64,000 bases of DNA from Streptomyces canus (GCF_001514145.1 NZ_KQ948656.1:124001-188000), one strand, 5' to 3'; positions 20,821 to 30,339 are shown, counted from the stretch's first letter. Numbers and translations: made by a program. The notes: generated by a model not told the origin, from the letters alone.

Positions 20821-21797
20821 TTCGAGACCGGGGAGATGGTGACGGGCAGTTCGGTGCCCAGGGACAGTTCGGCGGCCCTCCGGACGCACATCGCGGCGAC
20901 GGCGAGGTCCTGCGCCGCCGAGCCGACGGACTTGTAGATCACGACCGCGTCCGGGTCGTTTGCCGGCCGGCCGGGCGCGCGACCGGAGACGACGTCGGCG
21001 AGCGGGACCACCTTCCCGGCGAGGTCTACGCCCGCCCTCCTCGCCGCGATCAGGTCTCCCGTGTCCTCGGCGACCTCGTCCGCCATGTCGGCGACGATCA
21101 CCTCGGCGCGGGCGATCACCTCGGTCGCCAGTTCGCGCTGCTCGGGAAGGGTGGAACCGATCGACACGACGGTGACGCCGGCCGGGACCTCCCGCAGGGT
21201 CGGCTGCTCGTCCCGGGAGCGGGCCGCGCAGATCACCAGGTCGGCGGCGGCGACGGCCGCCTCGGGGCTCTCCGCGGTGGCGAGCGGCAGCCCGAGGTCG
21301 GCGAGTTCCCGGGTGAAGCGGGTGCGGCTGGCCGGGTTGGGGCTGAACACCGTGACGGACGACAGCTTCCGTGTCGCCGCCAGGGCACGGACGTGGTTCT
21401 GCGCCTCGAACCCGGATCCGATCACGGCTACGCGCAGGGGGCCTGTGGGGGCCAGCAGGTCGGCGGCCAGCGCCGAGGTGGCGGCGGTACGGAACCCGGT
21501 GATGGAGTGGCCGTCCAGGAGCGCGGTCAGCTCCATGCTCTCCTGGTCGAACAACGGGATCAGATACGAGGCGCGCCGATGCCGGGGTGAGGCTGCGATC
21601 AGCTTGGCCCCCATGGGGCCGCCGTCGCCGGGCACACCGCTGAGGGTGCGCAGCCACAGGCCGTCTCCGCGAGCCATCGTGCGGGCCGGGAAGCGGGACT
21701 CGTCGGGCGGTGCGGCGTAGGCGCTGCGCAGTGCCGCGATGGCGTCGGTCCAGTCGAAGGCGGCTTGGACGTCGGCGTCGGTGAGAAAGACGGTCAT
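20817..21797 (-). CDS. Ornithine cyclodeaminase / mu-crystallin family protein
   Basis: A 326-residue NAD(P)-binding protein starting ATG 21797 (MTVFLTDADVQAAFDW). The Rossmann loop is VAVIGSGFEAQNHVRALAAT and the C-terminal half has IYKSVGSAAQDLAVAAMCVR, both typical of the ornithine cyclodeaminase/mu-crystallin family. Members include cyclodeaminases, ketimine reductases and imino-acid reductases. Its presence in a ring-cleavage operon suggests that the pathway handles a nitrogen-containing intermediate (inference). The gene is coupled to the aldehyde dehydrogenase by overlap and follows CoA-transferase subunit B by 38 bp. Confidence 0.85.
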   Translation of the reverse strand: MTVFLTDADVQAAFDWTDAIAALRSAYAAPPDESRFPARTMARGDGLWLRTLSGVPGDGGPMGAKLIAASPRHRRASYLIPLFDQESMELTALLDGHSITGFRTAATSALAADLLAPTGPLRVAVIGSGFEAQNHVRALAATRKLSSVTVFSPNPASRTRFTRELADLGLPLATAESPEAAVAAADLVICAARSRDEQPTLREVPAGVTVVSIGSTLPEQRELATEVIARAEVIVADMADEVAEDTGDLIAARRAGVDLAGKVVPLADVVSGRAPGRPANDPDAVVIYKSVGSAAQDLAVAAMCVRRAAELSLGTELPVTISPVSK

Positions 21798-21835
21798 CTT
21801 GTGGCTCCGTGCGGATGAAGAAGAGACGGGGGGGA

Positions 21836-22486
21836 TCAGCAGGCGGCCGTGACGGCGTCGGTGTGCAGCGGCGCGCCGGTGCGGGCGCGGATGTCCTCGA
21901 CGGTGACCCCGGGTGCCGTCTCGACGAGCGCGAGGCCGGTCGGCGTGACGTCCAGGACGCCGAGGTCGGTGATGATGCGGTGGACGCACCGCTCGCCGGT
22001 CAGCGGCAGGGAGCAGTCGCCGACGATCTTGGGGGCGCCGTCCTTGGCCGTGTGGTCCATCAGGACGATGACGCGCCGGGCGCCGTGGACGAGGTCCATG
22101 GCGCCGCCCATGCCCTTGACCATCTTTCCGGGAATCATCCAGTTGGCCAGGTCGCCCGCGGCCGACACCTGCATGGCACCCAGCACGGCGGCGTCGATGT
22201 GCCCGCCGCGGATCATCCCGAAGGACAGCGCGGAGTCGAAGAAGCTGGCGCCGGGCAGCACCGTGACGGTCTCCTTGCCGGCGTTGATCAGGTCGGGGTC
22301 GACCTCGTCCTCGGTGGGGTAGGGCCCGGTGCCGAGGATGCCGTTCTCGGAGTGCAGCACGACATGAACGCCGGCCGGCAGATGGCCGGGGATCAGGGTC
22401 GGCAGGCCGATGCCGAGGTTGACGTAGGAGCCGTCGGTGAGTTCGGCGGCGGCGCGGGCCGCCATCTGGTCTCGGGTCCAGGGCAT
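21836..22486 (-). CDS. 3-oxoacid CoA-transferase subunit B
   Basis: A 216-residue family I CoA-transferase subunit B. The catalytic glutamate lies in the SENG motif ([14 protein letters not shown]), and [14 protein letters not shown] and [14 protein letters not shown] are typical. It would activate an acid with CoA from succinyl-CoA or acetyl-CoA, paired with the upstream A subunit. ATG 22486 overlaps the A-subunit stop (TGATG). Family members include PcaJ and ScoB; the substrate here is not determined by sequence. Confidence 0.93.
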   Translation of the reverse strand: MPWTRDQMAARAAAELTDGSYVNLGIGLPTLIPGHLPAGVHVVLHSENGILGTGPYPTEDEVDPDLINAGKETVTVLPGASFFDSALSFGMIRGGHIDAAVLGAMQVSAAGDLANWMIPGKMVKGMGGAMDLVHGARRVIVLMDHTAKDGAPKIVGDCSLPLTGERCVHRIITDLGVLDVTPTGLALVETAPGVTVEDIRARTGAPLHTDAVTAAC

Positions 22487-23241
22487 CAGGTACGTACCGT
22501 CCTCTTCTCAAGCTGCTTGTCGGCCGCCTCTTCAGCGGTGAGGGCGACGACCCGTTGGACGAAGACGCCGGGCAGGTGCACCTCGTCGGGACGCAGCTCA
22601 CCCGGCTCCACGAGCTCCTCCACCTCGGCGACGGTGATGCGGCCGGCCATCGCGGCGAGCGGGTTGAAGTTGGCGGCGGACTTACGGAAGACGAGGTTGC
22701 CGTGCCGGTCGCCGCGCCAGGCCCGTACGAGGGCGAAGTCGGTGGTGATGCCGTGCTCCAGGACATGCCTGCGGCCCGCGAACTCCCGGGTCTCCTTCGG
22801 CGGGGAGGCGAGTTCGACCGCGCCCTCGGTGGTGTACCGCCAGGGCAGTCCGCCCCGTTCCACCTGCGTGCCCACGCCGGCCGGGGTGTAGAAGGCGGGG
22901 ATGCCCGCCCCGCCCGCCCGCAGCCGCTCGGCGAGCGTGCCCTGCGGGACGAGTTCCACCTCCAGTTCCCCCGACAGGTACTGGCGGGCGAACTCCTTGT
23001 TCTCGCCGACGTAGGAGCCGGTCACCCGGGCGATACGGCCCGCGGCCAGGAGAACGCCGAGACCGCGGCCGTCGACTCCGCAGTTGTTGGAGACGACCTT
23101 CAGACCGTCCGCGCCCTGTGCGTACAGCGCGCGGACGAGTACTTCGGGTACGCCGCTGAGGCCGAAGCCCCCGACGGCCAGCGAGGCGCCGTCCGGAATG
23201 TCGGCGACCGCCTCAGCGGCGCCTGCGCTGACCTTGTTCAC
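22486..23241 (-). CDS. 3-oxoacid CoA-transferase subunit A
   Basis: A 251-residue subunit A starting ATG 23241 ([20 protein letters not shown]). It has the glycine-rich [18 protein letters not shown], the [20 protein letters not shown] segment and the [17 protein letters not shown] stretch typical of PcaI/ScoA. It forms a heteromer with the coupled B subunit. In this operon it probably activates a dicarboxylic or oxo acid from ring cleavage. It follows the SDR gene by 43 bp. Confidence 0.93.
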   Translation of the reverse strand: MNKVSAGAAEAVADIPDGASLAVGGFGLSGVPEVLVRALYAQGADGLKVVSNNCGVDGRGLGVLLAAGRIARVTGSYVGENKEFARQYLSGELEVELVPQGTLAERLRAGGAGIPAFYTPAGVGTQVERGGLPWRYTTEGAVELASPPKETREFAGRRHVLEHGITTDFALVRAWRGDRHGNLVFRKSAANFNPLAAMAGRITVAEVEELVEPGELRPDEVHLPGVFVQRVVALTAEEAADKQLEKRTVRT

Positions 23242-23284
23242 TGGCGAAGGTCCTTTCGGGTGGCAGCTCGGCCCAGGGTGTCGG

Positions 23285-24037
23285 TCATGCCGTCTCCGGT
23301 CGCAGGGCGTCCGAGACGGACTTGACTCCGCCGTGCGCGGTGAGGCCGCCGTCGACGGCGATCTCCGCTCCGGTGATGAACGACGACTCGTCCGACAGCA
23401 GGAAGACGATCAGTGGGGCGACCTCGTCGACGGTGCCGGTGCGGCCGAGCGGGGTCTCTCGGATGTTGGCCTCACGGAAGGCAGGGGCGGCGGAGGCGGT
23501 CATCTCGGTCTCGATGTAGCCGGGGTGGATCGTGTTGACGCGGATTCCGCTCGGTCCGAGTTCCAGCGCGGCCGTCTGGGACAGCCCGCGCAGGCCCCAC
23601 TTGCTGGCGGTGTACGCCACCGGGTAGTGGGCGGTGAGCGCGGCGGAGGAGCCGACGTTGACGATCGAGGCGCCGGGCGGCATCAGCGGGGCGAGATGCT
23701 GGATGCCGAGCAGCGGGCCGGTGACGTTGACGGCGTGGACGCGGTCGAAGTCGTCGGGGCGTACGTCGCCGAGCCGGGCCCGCCAGGTGATGCCCGCGTT
23801 GTTGACCAGGCCGTGGACCTGCCCGTACGCCTCCTTCAACTCGGCGGCGAGACTGGCCCAGTCCTGCTCGCTGGTGACGTCGAGACGGCGGCAGCCGGGT
23901 GCCTCGGTCACATCGGTGGCGATCACCCGGGCGCCCTCGCGGGTCAGTGCCTCGGCCTCGGCGGCACCCTGGCCGCGAGCCGCGCCGGTGACCACGACCA
24001 CCTTGCCCAGCAGCCTCTTGGGGTACAGGTCCGTCAT
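23285..24037 (-). CDS. Short-chain dehydrogenase/reductase
   Basis: A 250-residue classical SDR starting ATG 24037, overlapping the stop of the upstream FAH-family gene (ATGA). The NAD-binding loop is [13 protein letters not shown], the structural NNAG motif is LVNNAGITW, the catalytic serine is in [11 protein letters not shown] and the YxxxK pair is in [16 protein letters not shown] at the end of strand beta-3 suggests NAD rather than NADP. The substrate is unknown; position in the operon suggests a hydroxy/oxo acid of the pathway. Confidence 0.9.
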   Translation of the reverse strand: MTDLYPKRLLGKVVVVTGAARGQGAAEAEALTREGARVIATDVTEAPGCRRLDVTSEQDWASLAAELKEAYGQVHGLVNNAGITWRARLGDVRPDDFDRVHAVNVTGPLLGIQHLAPLMPPGASIVNVGSSAALTAHYPVAYTASKWGLRGLSQTAALELGPSGIRVNTIHPGYIETEMTASAAPAFREANIRETPLGRTGTVDEVAPLIVFLLSDESSFITGAEIAVDGGLTAHGGVKSVSDALRPETA

Positions 24038-24993
24038 GGCCGCTCCCGGCTGCGGCGCCGGCCGGCCGGCAGGGGTACGGGATCGACGCCGGGGACGACG
24101 GTGTTGGTGAGCGTGCCGATGCCCTCGACGGTGAGCGAGACGGTGTCTCCGGGCCCCAGCGGCGGCGGAGTCCGCTCGCCCCGCAGCCCCCACAGCTCGG
24201 CGAGGCAGCCGCCGTTCCCGCAGGTGCCGGAGCCCAGGACGTCACCCGGCACGACCCGGGTGCCACGGGAGGCGTAGGCGACCATCTCCTCGAAGGTCCA
24301 GCTCATGTTGGACAGCAGGTCCTTGCCGACCACCTGCCCGTTGACCTCGGCGGTCAGGGCCAGCCGCAGAAAGCCCTCGGCGTCCCGGTACGGCTCCAGT
24401 TCGTCGGCGGTGACCAGGTACGGGCCGAGGGTCGTGGCGGTGTCCTTGCCCTTGCAGGGGCCGAGACCGACCTTCATCTCGGCTGACTGGAGATCGCGCG
24501 CGGACCAGTCGTTGAAGACCGTGTAGCCGACGATGTGCTCACGGGCCTGCACGGGGGTGAGGTCGCGTCCCTCGCGGCCGATGACGGCGGCGACCTCGAG
24601 TTCGAAGTCCAGCACCTGGGACCCCGGGGGCATGGGAATGTCGTCGTACGGCCCGAACACGGCGTGGGGGTTGGTGAAGTAGAAGGTCGGCGCCGCGTAC
24701 CAGGCGTCCGGCACGCCACTCGCCCCGTCGACCGAGCGTCGTACGCCCTCGACATGCTCCTCGAAGGTGACGAAGTCCCGTACGGAGGCCGGTCGCAGCG
24801 GCGGCAGCAATCGCACCTGGGAGACGTGCGGTCCGGCCGGGGTGTCGAGGGCCGTGGCCCCCGCCTCGAAGAGGGCGCCTGCTGTGATCAGTTCGGTGAG
24901 TGTGCGCTCGCCGGGGACAGGGTGGAGGCGGCCGTTCTCGCCGACGACGGCGACCTGGCGCTGGTGTCGGTGCTCGTACGCGGTGAAACGCAT
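24034..24993 (-). CDS. Fumarylacetoacetate hydrolase-family protein (2-hydroxyhepta-2,4-diene-1,7-dioate isomerase-like)
   Basis: A 319-residue FAH-fold enzyme with ATG 24993 (MRFTAYEHRHQRQVAVVGEN). The metal-binding acidic residues lie in LDFELEVAAVIGREGRDL, followed by VFNDWSARDLQSAEMKVGLG and the C-terminal SGTCGNGGCLAELWGLRG. Enzymes of this fold hydrolyse, decarboxylate or isomerise beta-diketo and oxo acids after ring cleavage, as in the homoprotocatechuate pathway. It is one of two FAH-fold genes in the operon; the two are only distantly similar and probably act at different steps. Confidence 0.88.
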   Translation of the reverse strand: MRFTAYEHRHQRQVAVVGENGRLHPVPGERTLTELITAGALFEAGATALDTPAGPHVSQVRLLPPLRPASVRDFVTFEEHVEGVRRSVDGASGVPDAWYAAPTFYFTNPHAVFGPYDDIPMPPGSQVLDFELEVAAVIGREGRDLTPVQAREHIVGYTVFNDWSARDLQSAEMKVGLGPCKGKDTATTLGPYLVTADELEPYRDAEGFLRLALTAEVNGQVVGKDLLSNMSWTFEEMVAYASRGTRVVPGDVLGSGTCGNGGCLAELWGLRGERTPPPLGPGDTVSLTVEGIGTLTNTVVPGVDPVPLPAGRRRSRERP

Positions 24994-25103
24994 GTGCGGC
25001 TCCAGGCTCTGTTGCTACGGGGTTGTCGGGGGCGGGAAGTACCGGGGGCGCGGCGGGCAGTCAGCTCAGGACAGGACGTGCCGCGCCCCCGGAACCGAAG
25101 GGG

Positions 25104-26042
25104 TCAGACCGGCGGGGCGACGAACACGCCGGGGTCGACGTCGTTGAACGACTCCTTGGCGACGAGTTCGTTCATGGGGTTGGCCGTGCCCCACTGGTCG
25201 GCGACGTCGGGCTGGGAGAAGTCGTAGACATGCGGGTGCCAGGTGTCCTCGTCGACGACCTCCAGCTCGGTCGTGTACTCGACGGTGTTGCCGTGCGGGT
25301 CGAGGAAGTAGGTGAAGGTGTTGTCGCCCGCCGTGTGCCGGCCGGGGCCCCAGACCTTGTGGACTCCGGCCCGCAGCAGACGTCCGGTGCCGCGCAGGTA
25401 CTCGTCGACGCCGCGCATCTCGAAGGAGACGTGGTGCACGGAGGTGTGCGGGCCCTGCGCGACGGCCATCGAGTGGTGCTGGTTGGAGATCCGCATGAAG
25501 TGCATGACCTCGCCCATGTGCGGCGAACTGAGCGTGTCGGTCAGGCGGAAGCCGAGGTGGCGCTCGTACCACTCCCGAGTGCGGTTGAGATCCGGGGAGT
25601 TGAGGACGACGTGGCTCAGCCTGACCGGGATCGACTCCTTCTCCTCGATCCTGCGGTGCTGCCGGGCCTCGACGTCGGCGGAGACCTCGATCGTACGGCC
25701 GTCGACGTCGAAGAAGCGGAAGCCGTAGCCGCCTCCGGGGGTGTCGACCTTGCCCGGCTGGGAGATCAACTGCACACCGCCCGCGAGGAGTTGCTCGGCG
25801 AGGGTGTCCACGTCGGCCGGGTTCGCGGCGCCGTAGGAGACGAGGTCGAGGCGCTTCTCCTCGGCCTTGCGCAGCCGGACGACGTACTGTTCCGGGCTGC
25901 CCTCGGCGGCCAGGAAGGAGATACCGGAGTCCTCGGCGACCTTGGTCAGGCCCCAGACGCCGGCATAGAAGTCGAGTTGCTTGTCGTAGTCGGGTACGGC
26001 GAGGTCGACGTGACGCAGGTGGGTCAACAGACGTGCGCTCAT
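25104..26042 (-). CDS. Extradiol (catechol 2,3-type) dioxygenase, VOC fold
   Basis: A 312-residue two-domain vicinal-oxygen-chelate protein starting ATG 26042 (MSARLLTHLRHVDLAVPDYD) after GAGGAA. The N-terminal module covers residues 1-130 and the catalytic module 138-300. Metal ligands expected in the second module are present: H144 in RLSHVVLNSPD, H203/H204 in TSVHHVSFEM and E255 in GNTVEYTTELE. It should be an Fe(II) enzyme cleaving a catecholic ring next to the diol. This is the key ring-opening step of the operon. It is coupled by ATGA overlap to the upstream amidohydrolase. Confidence 0.9.
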   Translation of the reverse strand: MSARLLTHLRHVDLAVPDYDKQLDFYAGVWGLTKVAEDSGISFLAAEGSPEQYVVRLRKAEEKRLDLVSYGAANPADVDTLAEQLLAGGVQLISQPGKVDTPGGGYGFRFFDVDGRTIEVSADVEARQHRRIEEKESIPVRLSHVVLNSPDLNRTREWYERHLGFRLTDTLSSPHMGEVMHFMRISNQHHSMAVAQGPHTSVHHVSFEMRGVDEYLRGTGRLLRAGVHKVWGPGRHTAGDNTFTYFLDPHGNTVEYTTELEVVDEDTWHPHVYDFSQPDVADQWGTANPMNELVAKESFNDVDPGVFVAPPV

Positions 26043-27130
26043 GATGGGTTTCCTCCTGTGGGGGCAGGTGAGCGCGGGGGTCGGGCGAGCCGCAGCAGCG
26101 CTGCCGCGTTGCCCCCGCGTACGGCGTGGAAGTCGGCTTCGGCCAGGTGGGCGGAGCGCAGTGCCCCGACGGGGTCCTCGGTGCCCATGTCGAAGGGGAA
26201 GTCGGAGCCGAGCAGGACCCGGTCCGCGCCCGCGGCGGCGATGAGCGCGCGCAGGACGTGGGGGTCGTGGACGAGGGAGTCGAAGTACAACCGCTTGAGG
26301 TAGCTGCTGGGCAGCTGGGCGCAGTCCGTGCCCGCGTCGGAGCGGACGGACCAGGCGTGGTCGGCGCGGCCGATGTGGGTGGGGAGGTAGCCGCCGCCGT
26401 GCGCCGCGATCAGTTTCAGTCCCGGATGGCGGTCGAGGACCCCGGAGAAGATGAGGTGGGACAGCGCGACGGCGTTCTCGGTGGGCTGGCCGACGGTGTT
26501 GGACAGGTACCACCGGTCCAGCCGCTCGTCGAGGGTGCAGCCGAACGGGTGCAGGAAGAGCACGGCGCCGGTTTCCTCGGCCCGCCGCCAGAAGGGCTCG
26601 TAGGCCGGGTCGGACAGCTCGCGGCCCGGGGCGTGGCTGGAGATCTCCACGCCCAACAGGCCCTGTTCCAGGGCGTGTTCGAGTGCCGGGACAGTCAGGT
26701 CGGGATGGTGCAGCGGGACCAGGCCCAGCCCTTTGAGACGGTCCCGTGCGGCCGAGCAGTGGGCAGCTGTGCCCTCGTTCGCCAGTCGGCACACCTTGTC
26801 GGCGGTCGCCGCGTCCGTCCAGTGGTGGTAGTGCGACGGGGACGGGCTGACCAGCTGCACATCGACGCCCTGGGCGTCCATCGCGGCCAGCCGTACCCCG
26901 GCGTCGGTGAGCCGGGGGATCCGCTGACGCACCATCGGCCCGTTGACGGCGAGCGCCGCCGGTCCGTTGCGACGGGCGTCGAGCGCCCTCGCTTCGGCGA
27001 GACCCGGCGAGCCGTCGACCAGTGCCTCGATAGCGGGCAGCAGGACGTGGGCGTGCACATCGACCGTTGGCCAGGGGTGCGGGTCAGTGCTCGTCGTGGG
27101 TTGGTCGCCGGTTGGCGGGTGGGGGGTCAC
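26039..27130 (-). CDS. Amidohydrolase-superfamily decarboxylase/hydrolase, ACMSD-like
   Basis: A 363-residue TIM-barrel metal enzyme. GTG 27130 overlaps the monooxygenase stop (GTGA). It has the HxH motif in VDVHAHVLLPAI, LFLHPFGCTLDERLDRWYLS, KLIAAHGGGYLPTHIGRADH and the metal Asp in VLLGSDFPFDMGTEDP. These are the landmarks of the amino-carboxymuconate-semialdehyde decarboxylase branch, which removes CO2 from ring-cleavage products or resorcylates. Coupling to the extradiol dioxygenase supports action on the opened ring. The substrate remains unassigned. Confidence 0.88.
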   Translation of the reverse strand: MTPHPPTGDQPTTSTDPHPWPTVDVHAHVLLPAIEALVDGSPGLAEARALDARRNGPAALAVNGPMVRQRIPRLTDAGVRLAAMDAQGVDVQLVSPSPSHYHHWTDAATADKVCRLANEGTAAHCSAARDRLKGLGLVPLHHPDLTVPALEHALEQGLLGVEISSHAPGRELSDPAYEPFWRRAEETGAVLFLHPFGCTLDERLDRWYLSNTVGQPTENAVALSHLIFSGVLDRHPGLKLIAAHGGGYLPTHIGRADHAWSVRSDAGTDCAQLPSSYLKRLYFDSLVHDPHVLRALIAAAGADRVLLGSDFPFDMGTEDPVGALRSAHLAEADFHAVRGGNAAALLRLARPPRSPAPTGGNPS

Positions 27131-28257
27131 GGCAGGTCCCTGAGCATGGTCGACATGCGGTTGACCAAGCCGGGCACATCGGCGTCGTGCACCCCGTCGA
27201 GCTGCCACTGCCCGATCTGCATGGAGGCGTCCACCACCGGGCGCACCCGCGCGATACGGCGCTCGTAGTACGTCTGGAACAGCTGGTCGTCCCAGTCGTC
27301 GGTGCCGGTGAGCAGCTCGGCGAGGACCAGCGCGTCCTCCAGGGACATCGCGGCGCCCTGGGCCAGGGTGGGCGGGCAGCTGTGGGCCGCGTCACCGATC
27401 AGCACGACCCGTCCGCGGTGCCAGGAGCCCTCCACCAGCAGCCGGTGGTACCACGTGTAGTTGACCTTCGCCGGATCGTCGATGTGCTTGACGATCTCGG
27501 TCCAGTGGCCGCCGTACGCCTGCACGAGGCCACGCATCTCGTCGGCGTAGCTCTCGGGGGGTATGGAAGCGCGATCGCGGTTGCCCTCGACGGCGTAGGC
27601 GTAGATCGTGTCCTGGCTGGTGGGGCAGTAACCGGCGATGTAGGCGGGGCCGCCGTAGGCGAGGTCGGTGCGCTCGAGGCCCTCGGGGCGGGGAGCGGCG
27701 ATGCGCCAGATGGCCATGCCGGTCGGCACGGGACGGTCGGCGATGCCGATCGCGGCTCGTGTGCTCGATCCCATGCCGTCCGCGGCGATCACCAGGTCGT
27801 AGCGGCCCTCGCTGCCGTCGGTGAAACGCACCCGCACGCCGTCGGCGGACTGGTCGAAGCTCTCGGCACGGGTGCCCAGGCGCACCGAGGCGCCGCTCGC
27901 CCGGACGGCATCGATGAGGATGCACTGCAACTGCGGGCGCTGCATGCCGACGGTGGCGGGCAGGTCGTCACCGCCGGTACGGATGTCCTCGACGACGTGC
28001 AGGACGGTGCCGTCCGGGCCGGTGATGCCGAGCGATCCGAAGCCGAACCCGGAGGCCCGCACCTGCTCCCACACGCCCAGTTCGCGCAGGACCCGCAGGG
28101 CGTTGCCCTGCACGGTGATACCGGAACCCGCGGTGGCGTTCCAGTCCTCTCTGGCCTCGATGAGGTCGACGGTCAGTCCGGCCCTGCGCAGCAGGATCGC
28201 GACGGCGTTGCCGGCCGATCCGCCGCCGACGACCAGGACGGTGCGGGGTGTTCTCAT
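27127..28257 (-). CDS. FAD-dependent aromatic-ring monooxygenase
   Basis: A 376-residue single-component flavoprotein hydroxylase with ATG 28257 (MRTPRTVLVVGGGSAGNAVA). The dinucleotide loop GGGSAGNAVAILLRRAGLTV is at the N-terminus, the DG motif in YDLVIAADGMGSSTR is in the middle and the second FAD motif is VVLIGDAAHSCPPTLAQGAA. This is the salicylate/3-hydroxybenzoate hydroxylase class that uses NAD(P)H and oxygen. It probably makes the diol cut by the VOC dioxygenase two genes further on. A 27-bp tandem repeat separates it from the cyclase gene. Confidence 0.92.
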   Translation of the reverse strand: MRTPRTVLVVGGGSAGNAVAILLRRAGLTVDLIEAREDWNATAGSGITVQGNALRVLRELGVWEQVRASGFGFGSLGITGPDGTVLHVVEDIRTGGDDLPATVGMQRPQLQCILIDAVRASGASVRLGTRAESFDQSADGVRVRFTDGSEGRYDLVIAADGMGSSTRAAIGIADRPVPTGMAIWRIAAPRPEGLERTDLAYGGPAYIAGYCPTSQDTIYAYAVEGNRDRASIPPESYADEMRGLVQAYGGHWTEIVKHIDDPAKVNYTWYHRLLVEGSWHRGRVVLIGDAAHSCPPTLAQGAAMSLEDALVLAELLTGTDDWDDQLFQTYYERRIARVRPVVDASMQIGQWQLDGVHDADVPGLVNRMSTMLRDLP

Positions 28258-28270
28258 GGGGAAGTCCTTT

Positions 28271-28324
28271 GTTCCTCGGGTAGCTCCGGGTGAGGGTGTT
28301 CCTCTGGTTGCTCCGGGCGAGGGC
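28271..28324 (-). repeat. Two tandem 27-bp direct repeats between cyclase and monooxygenase genes
   Basis: Two adjacent 27-bp units (28271-28297 and 28298-28324), both beginning GTTCCTC and containing GCTCCGGG then GAGGG, differ at only a few positions. They fill almost the whole intergenic gap and the second touches the cyclase stop codon. On the transcribed strand each unit contains a GAGGAAC that resembles a ribosome site. Confidence 0.7.
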
Positions 28325-29280
28325 TACTTGACGGCGATCGGGTTGACGGGCGAGCCGACGGCTCCGGTGATCGGGAGGGGTGCGGCGGTGAGCCAGAACT
28401 CGTACACGCCGTCGGCCGCGCAGTCCTCGGCGAGCGTGTCGAGGTCCCACATCTCGCCGATCAGCAGGCCCATGTTGGGGATCACGACTTGGTGCAGCGG
28501 CTGGAAGGCGTGCTCGAACTCGTTCGGGCGCACCTCGAAGCCCCAGGTGTCGGTGGCGATCGCGGCGATCTCCGTGCGGTGCAGCCAGCCGGCCGTGGTG
28601 AACGACAGGCCGGGTGCCGCGCCGCCCGCGTAGTCGCCCCAGCCGTCGCGGCGGACCCGGCTGAGCTGTCCGGTGCGTACGACGACGATGTCCCCGCGGC
28701 CCACCCGCACCCCGTGGGCGGCTGCGGCCTGGGTGAGGTGCTCCTCGGTGACGGCGAACCCGTCGGGCAACTCGCCGTTCTGCCCGTGGACTTGTCCGAT
28801 GTCCAGGAGCACGCCGCGCCCGGCGACGTGCGGCGCCATGTGCTCGATGCCGGTGACCAGGTCGCCGTCGGAGGTGACGACCTTCTCGGCCGCCCGGCCG
28901 TTCCACGCCTTGCCGTGGTCGAAGATGTGCCCCAGGCCGTCCCACTGGGTGGAGCACTGGAGCGGCATCGCGATCACGTCGTCGGCGCCGCCGATGCCGT
29001 GCGGAAAGCCCTGGTTGCCGAGGGCGGCGTCGGTGCCGGTGTCGAGCATGGTGTGCACCGGGTTGGTGCGGCGCCGCCAGCCCTTCTGCGGGCCGTCCAT
29101 GTCGAACCGCTGCGACAGCGAGAAACTCACGCCCCGCCGCACCAGGGCCGCGCCCTCGCGCCGCTTGCCCTCGTCGAGGAAGTTGAGGGTGCCGAGGACG
29201 TCGTCCTCGCCCCAACGGCCCCAGTTGGAGTACGTCTTGGCGGCCTCGGCGATCGCGCCCTCGGGATCGTGGCGGTTCAC
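28324..29280 (-). CDS. Cyclase-family (kynurenine-formamidase-like) metal hydrolase
   Basis: A 318-residue protein of the cyclase superfamily. GTG 29280 overlaps the stop of the upstream FAH gene (GTGA); an earlier GTG is unlikely. It contains NWGRWGEDDVLGTLNFLDEG near the N-terminus, and MPLQCSTQWDGLGHIFDHGK in place of the HxGTHxD motif of classical kynurenine formamidase, a variant seen in the larger members of this family. Such enzymes hydrolyse amides or lactones. Its activity on an aromatic or ring-opened intermediate is inferred from context. Confidence 0.85.
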   Translation of the reverse strand: MNRHDPEGAIAEAAKTYSNWGRWGEDDVLGTLNFLDEGKRREGAALVRRGVSFSLSQRFDMDGPQKGWRRRTNPVHTMLDTGTDAALGNQGFPHGIGGADDVIAMPLQCSTQWDGLGHIFDHGKAWNGRAAEKVVTSDGDLVTGIEHMAPHVAGRGVLLDIGQVHGQNGELPDGFAVTEEHLTQAAAAHGVRVGRGDIVVVRTGQLSRVRRDGWGDYAGGAAPGLSFTTAGWLHRTEIAAIATDTWGFEVRPNEFEHAFQPLHQVVIPNMGLLIGEMWDLDTLAEDCAADGVYEFWLTAAPLPITGAVGSPVNPIAVK

Positions 29281-30269
29281 GACGCCTCCGCCACACATCG
29301 GGTGCGCTGGGAGCCGAGCCCGGTGATCGTCCCGTCCATGACGTCGCCGTCGCGCAGCAGCCGGCCCCAGTGGATGCCGTTACCGGCCGGGCTGCCGGTC
29401 AACACGAGGTCGCCGGGCAGGAGTTGGGAAGTCCGGGAGATGTACGACACCAGTCTGGCGACTGTGAAGAGCATGTCCTTGGTGGACTCGTCCTGCATGG
29501 TGTCGCCGTTGAGTTTGAGCGTGACCCGCAGATCGCCGGGGTCGGCGATCGACTCGGCGGGCACGATCCACGGGCCGAGCGGGGTGAAACCGGGGGCGTT
29601 CTTGCTGCGCAGCCAGTCGGTGCCGATGGCGGGCATGTCTCGGCGGAAGACGGTGGCCCGGTCGGTGAGGTCGTTGGCGATGGTGTAGCCGGCGACGTAC
29701 TCCAGCGCCTCGTCCGTGGACACCCGGTAGGCGGGTTTGCCGATGACGGCCGCCAACTCCAGTTCCCAGTCCGGCTTTTCGGCCCAGTCGGGAAGGTGTA
29801 CGTCGTCGTACGGCCCGGTGATCGCGCTGGGCAGGCCGATGAAGACGTACGGCAGGTCCTCGGCCGCCCGCCGGTCCATGAGAGCGGCGATCTCCTCGCG
29901 GGCCTCCTCGACGGTGCGGGGATCGTCTGGGGCGCGGTGGGCGACCTCCAGGTCGATCACGTGCTGACGGTAGTTCGCACCTGACTGGAAGACCTGTCGG
30001 GGCTCCACCGGAGCGTGCACCCGCAGGCCCTCGAGAGGCTTCCAGGCGGCCTTGCCGTCCCTCGCGAGGGCGTGCAGGCGGGGCACAGCTTCGTCCCAGC
30101 GTTCGAGGAGCGTGCGGATCGTCAGCTCGTGCTCACCGAGGGCGGTGCGCAGGTCGAGGGCGCGGCCGTCCGACGTGACGAGGGCGGGAAACGGGCCCCC
30201 GTCAGGGGCGGACAGGGTGCCGAGGGCAAATGGTCCGGCGAAAGGGACGGACGTGGCTGCGGGTTTCAC
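29277..30269 (-). CDS. Fumarylacetoacetate hydrolase-family protein, first gene of the operon
   Basis: A 330-residue FAH-fold enzyme starting ATG 30269 (MKPAATSVPFAGPFALGTLS). Key segments are VFQSGANYRQHVID, the metal-site LELAAVIGKPAYRVSTDEAL, GYTIANDLTDRATVFRRDMP and LTGSPAGNGIHWGRLL. This subgroup includes ring-cleavage-product hydrolases and oxo-acid decarboxylases. As promoter-proximal gene it opens a minus-strand operon of twelve genes running to 18278, with repeated 4-bp overlaps and gaps of at most 110 bp. The divergent LysR gene lies 130 bp away. Confidence 0.9.
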   Translation of the reverse strand: MKPAATSVPFAGPFALGTLSAPDGGPFPALVTSDGRALDLRTALGEHELTIRTLLERWDEAVPRLHALARDGKAAWKPLEGLRVHAPVEPRQVFQSGANYRQHVIDLEVAHRAPDDPRTVEEAREEIAALMDRRAAEDLPYVFIGLPSAITGPYDDVHLPDWAEKPDWELELAAVIGKPAYRVSTDEALEYVAGYTIANDLTDRATVFRRDMPAIGTDWLRSKNAPGFTPLGPWIVPAESIADPGDLRVTLKLNGDTMQDESTKDMLFTVARLVSYISRTSQLLPGDLVLTGSPAGNGIHWGRLLRDGDVMDGTITGLGSQRTRCVAEAS

Positions 30270-30339
30270 GGACGTGTCCTCCTGATTGCGATGGGACTAA
30301 TCTGGCCGCAGCATTCGGGATAGGGGAAATCGATTATTT

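Noticed and set aside
19258..20937. Plus-strand frame of 559 codons opposite the aldehyde dehydrogenase
   Set aside because: Shadow of a clear aldehyde dehydrogenase with catalytic Cys and Glu.
18278..30269. Assigning the catabolic operon to homoprotocatechuate, kynurenine or naphthalene degradation
   Set aside because: Each shares some enzyme types, but no complete set matches and the DapA-like protein lacks resemblance to known hydratase-aldolases such as NahE.
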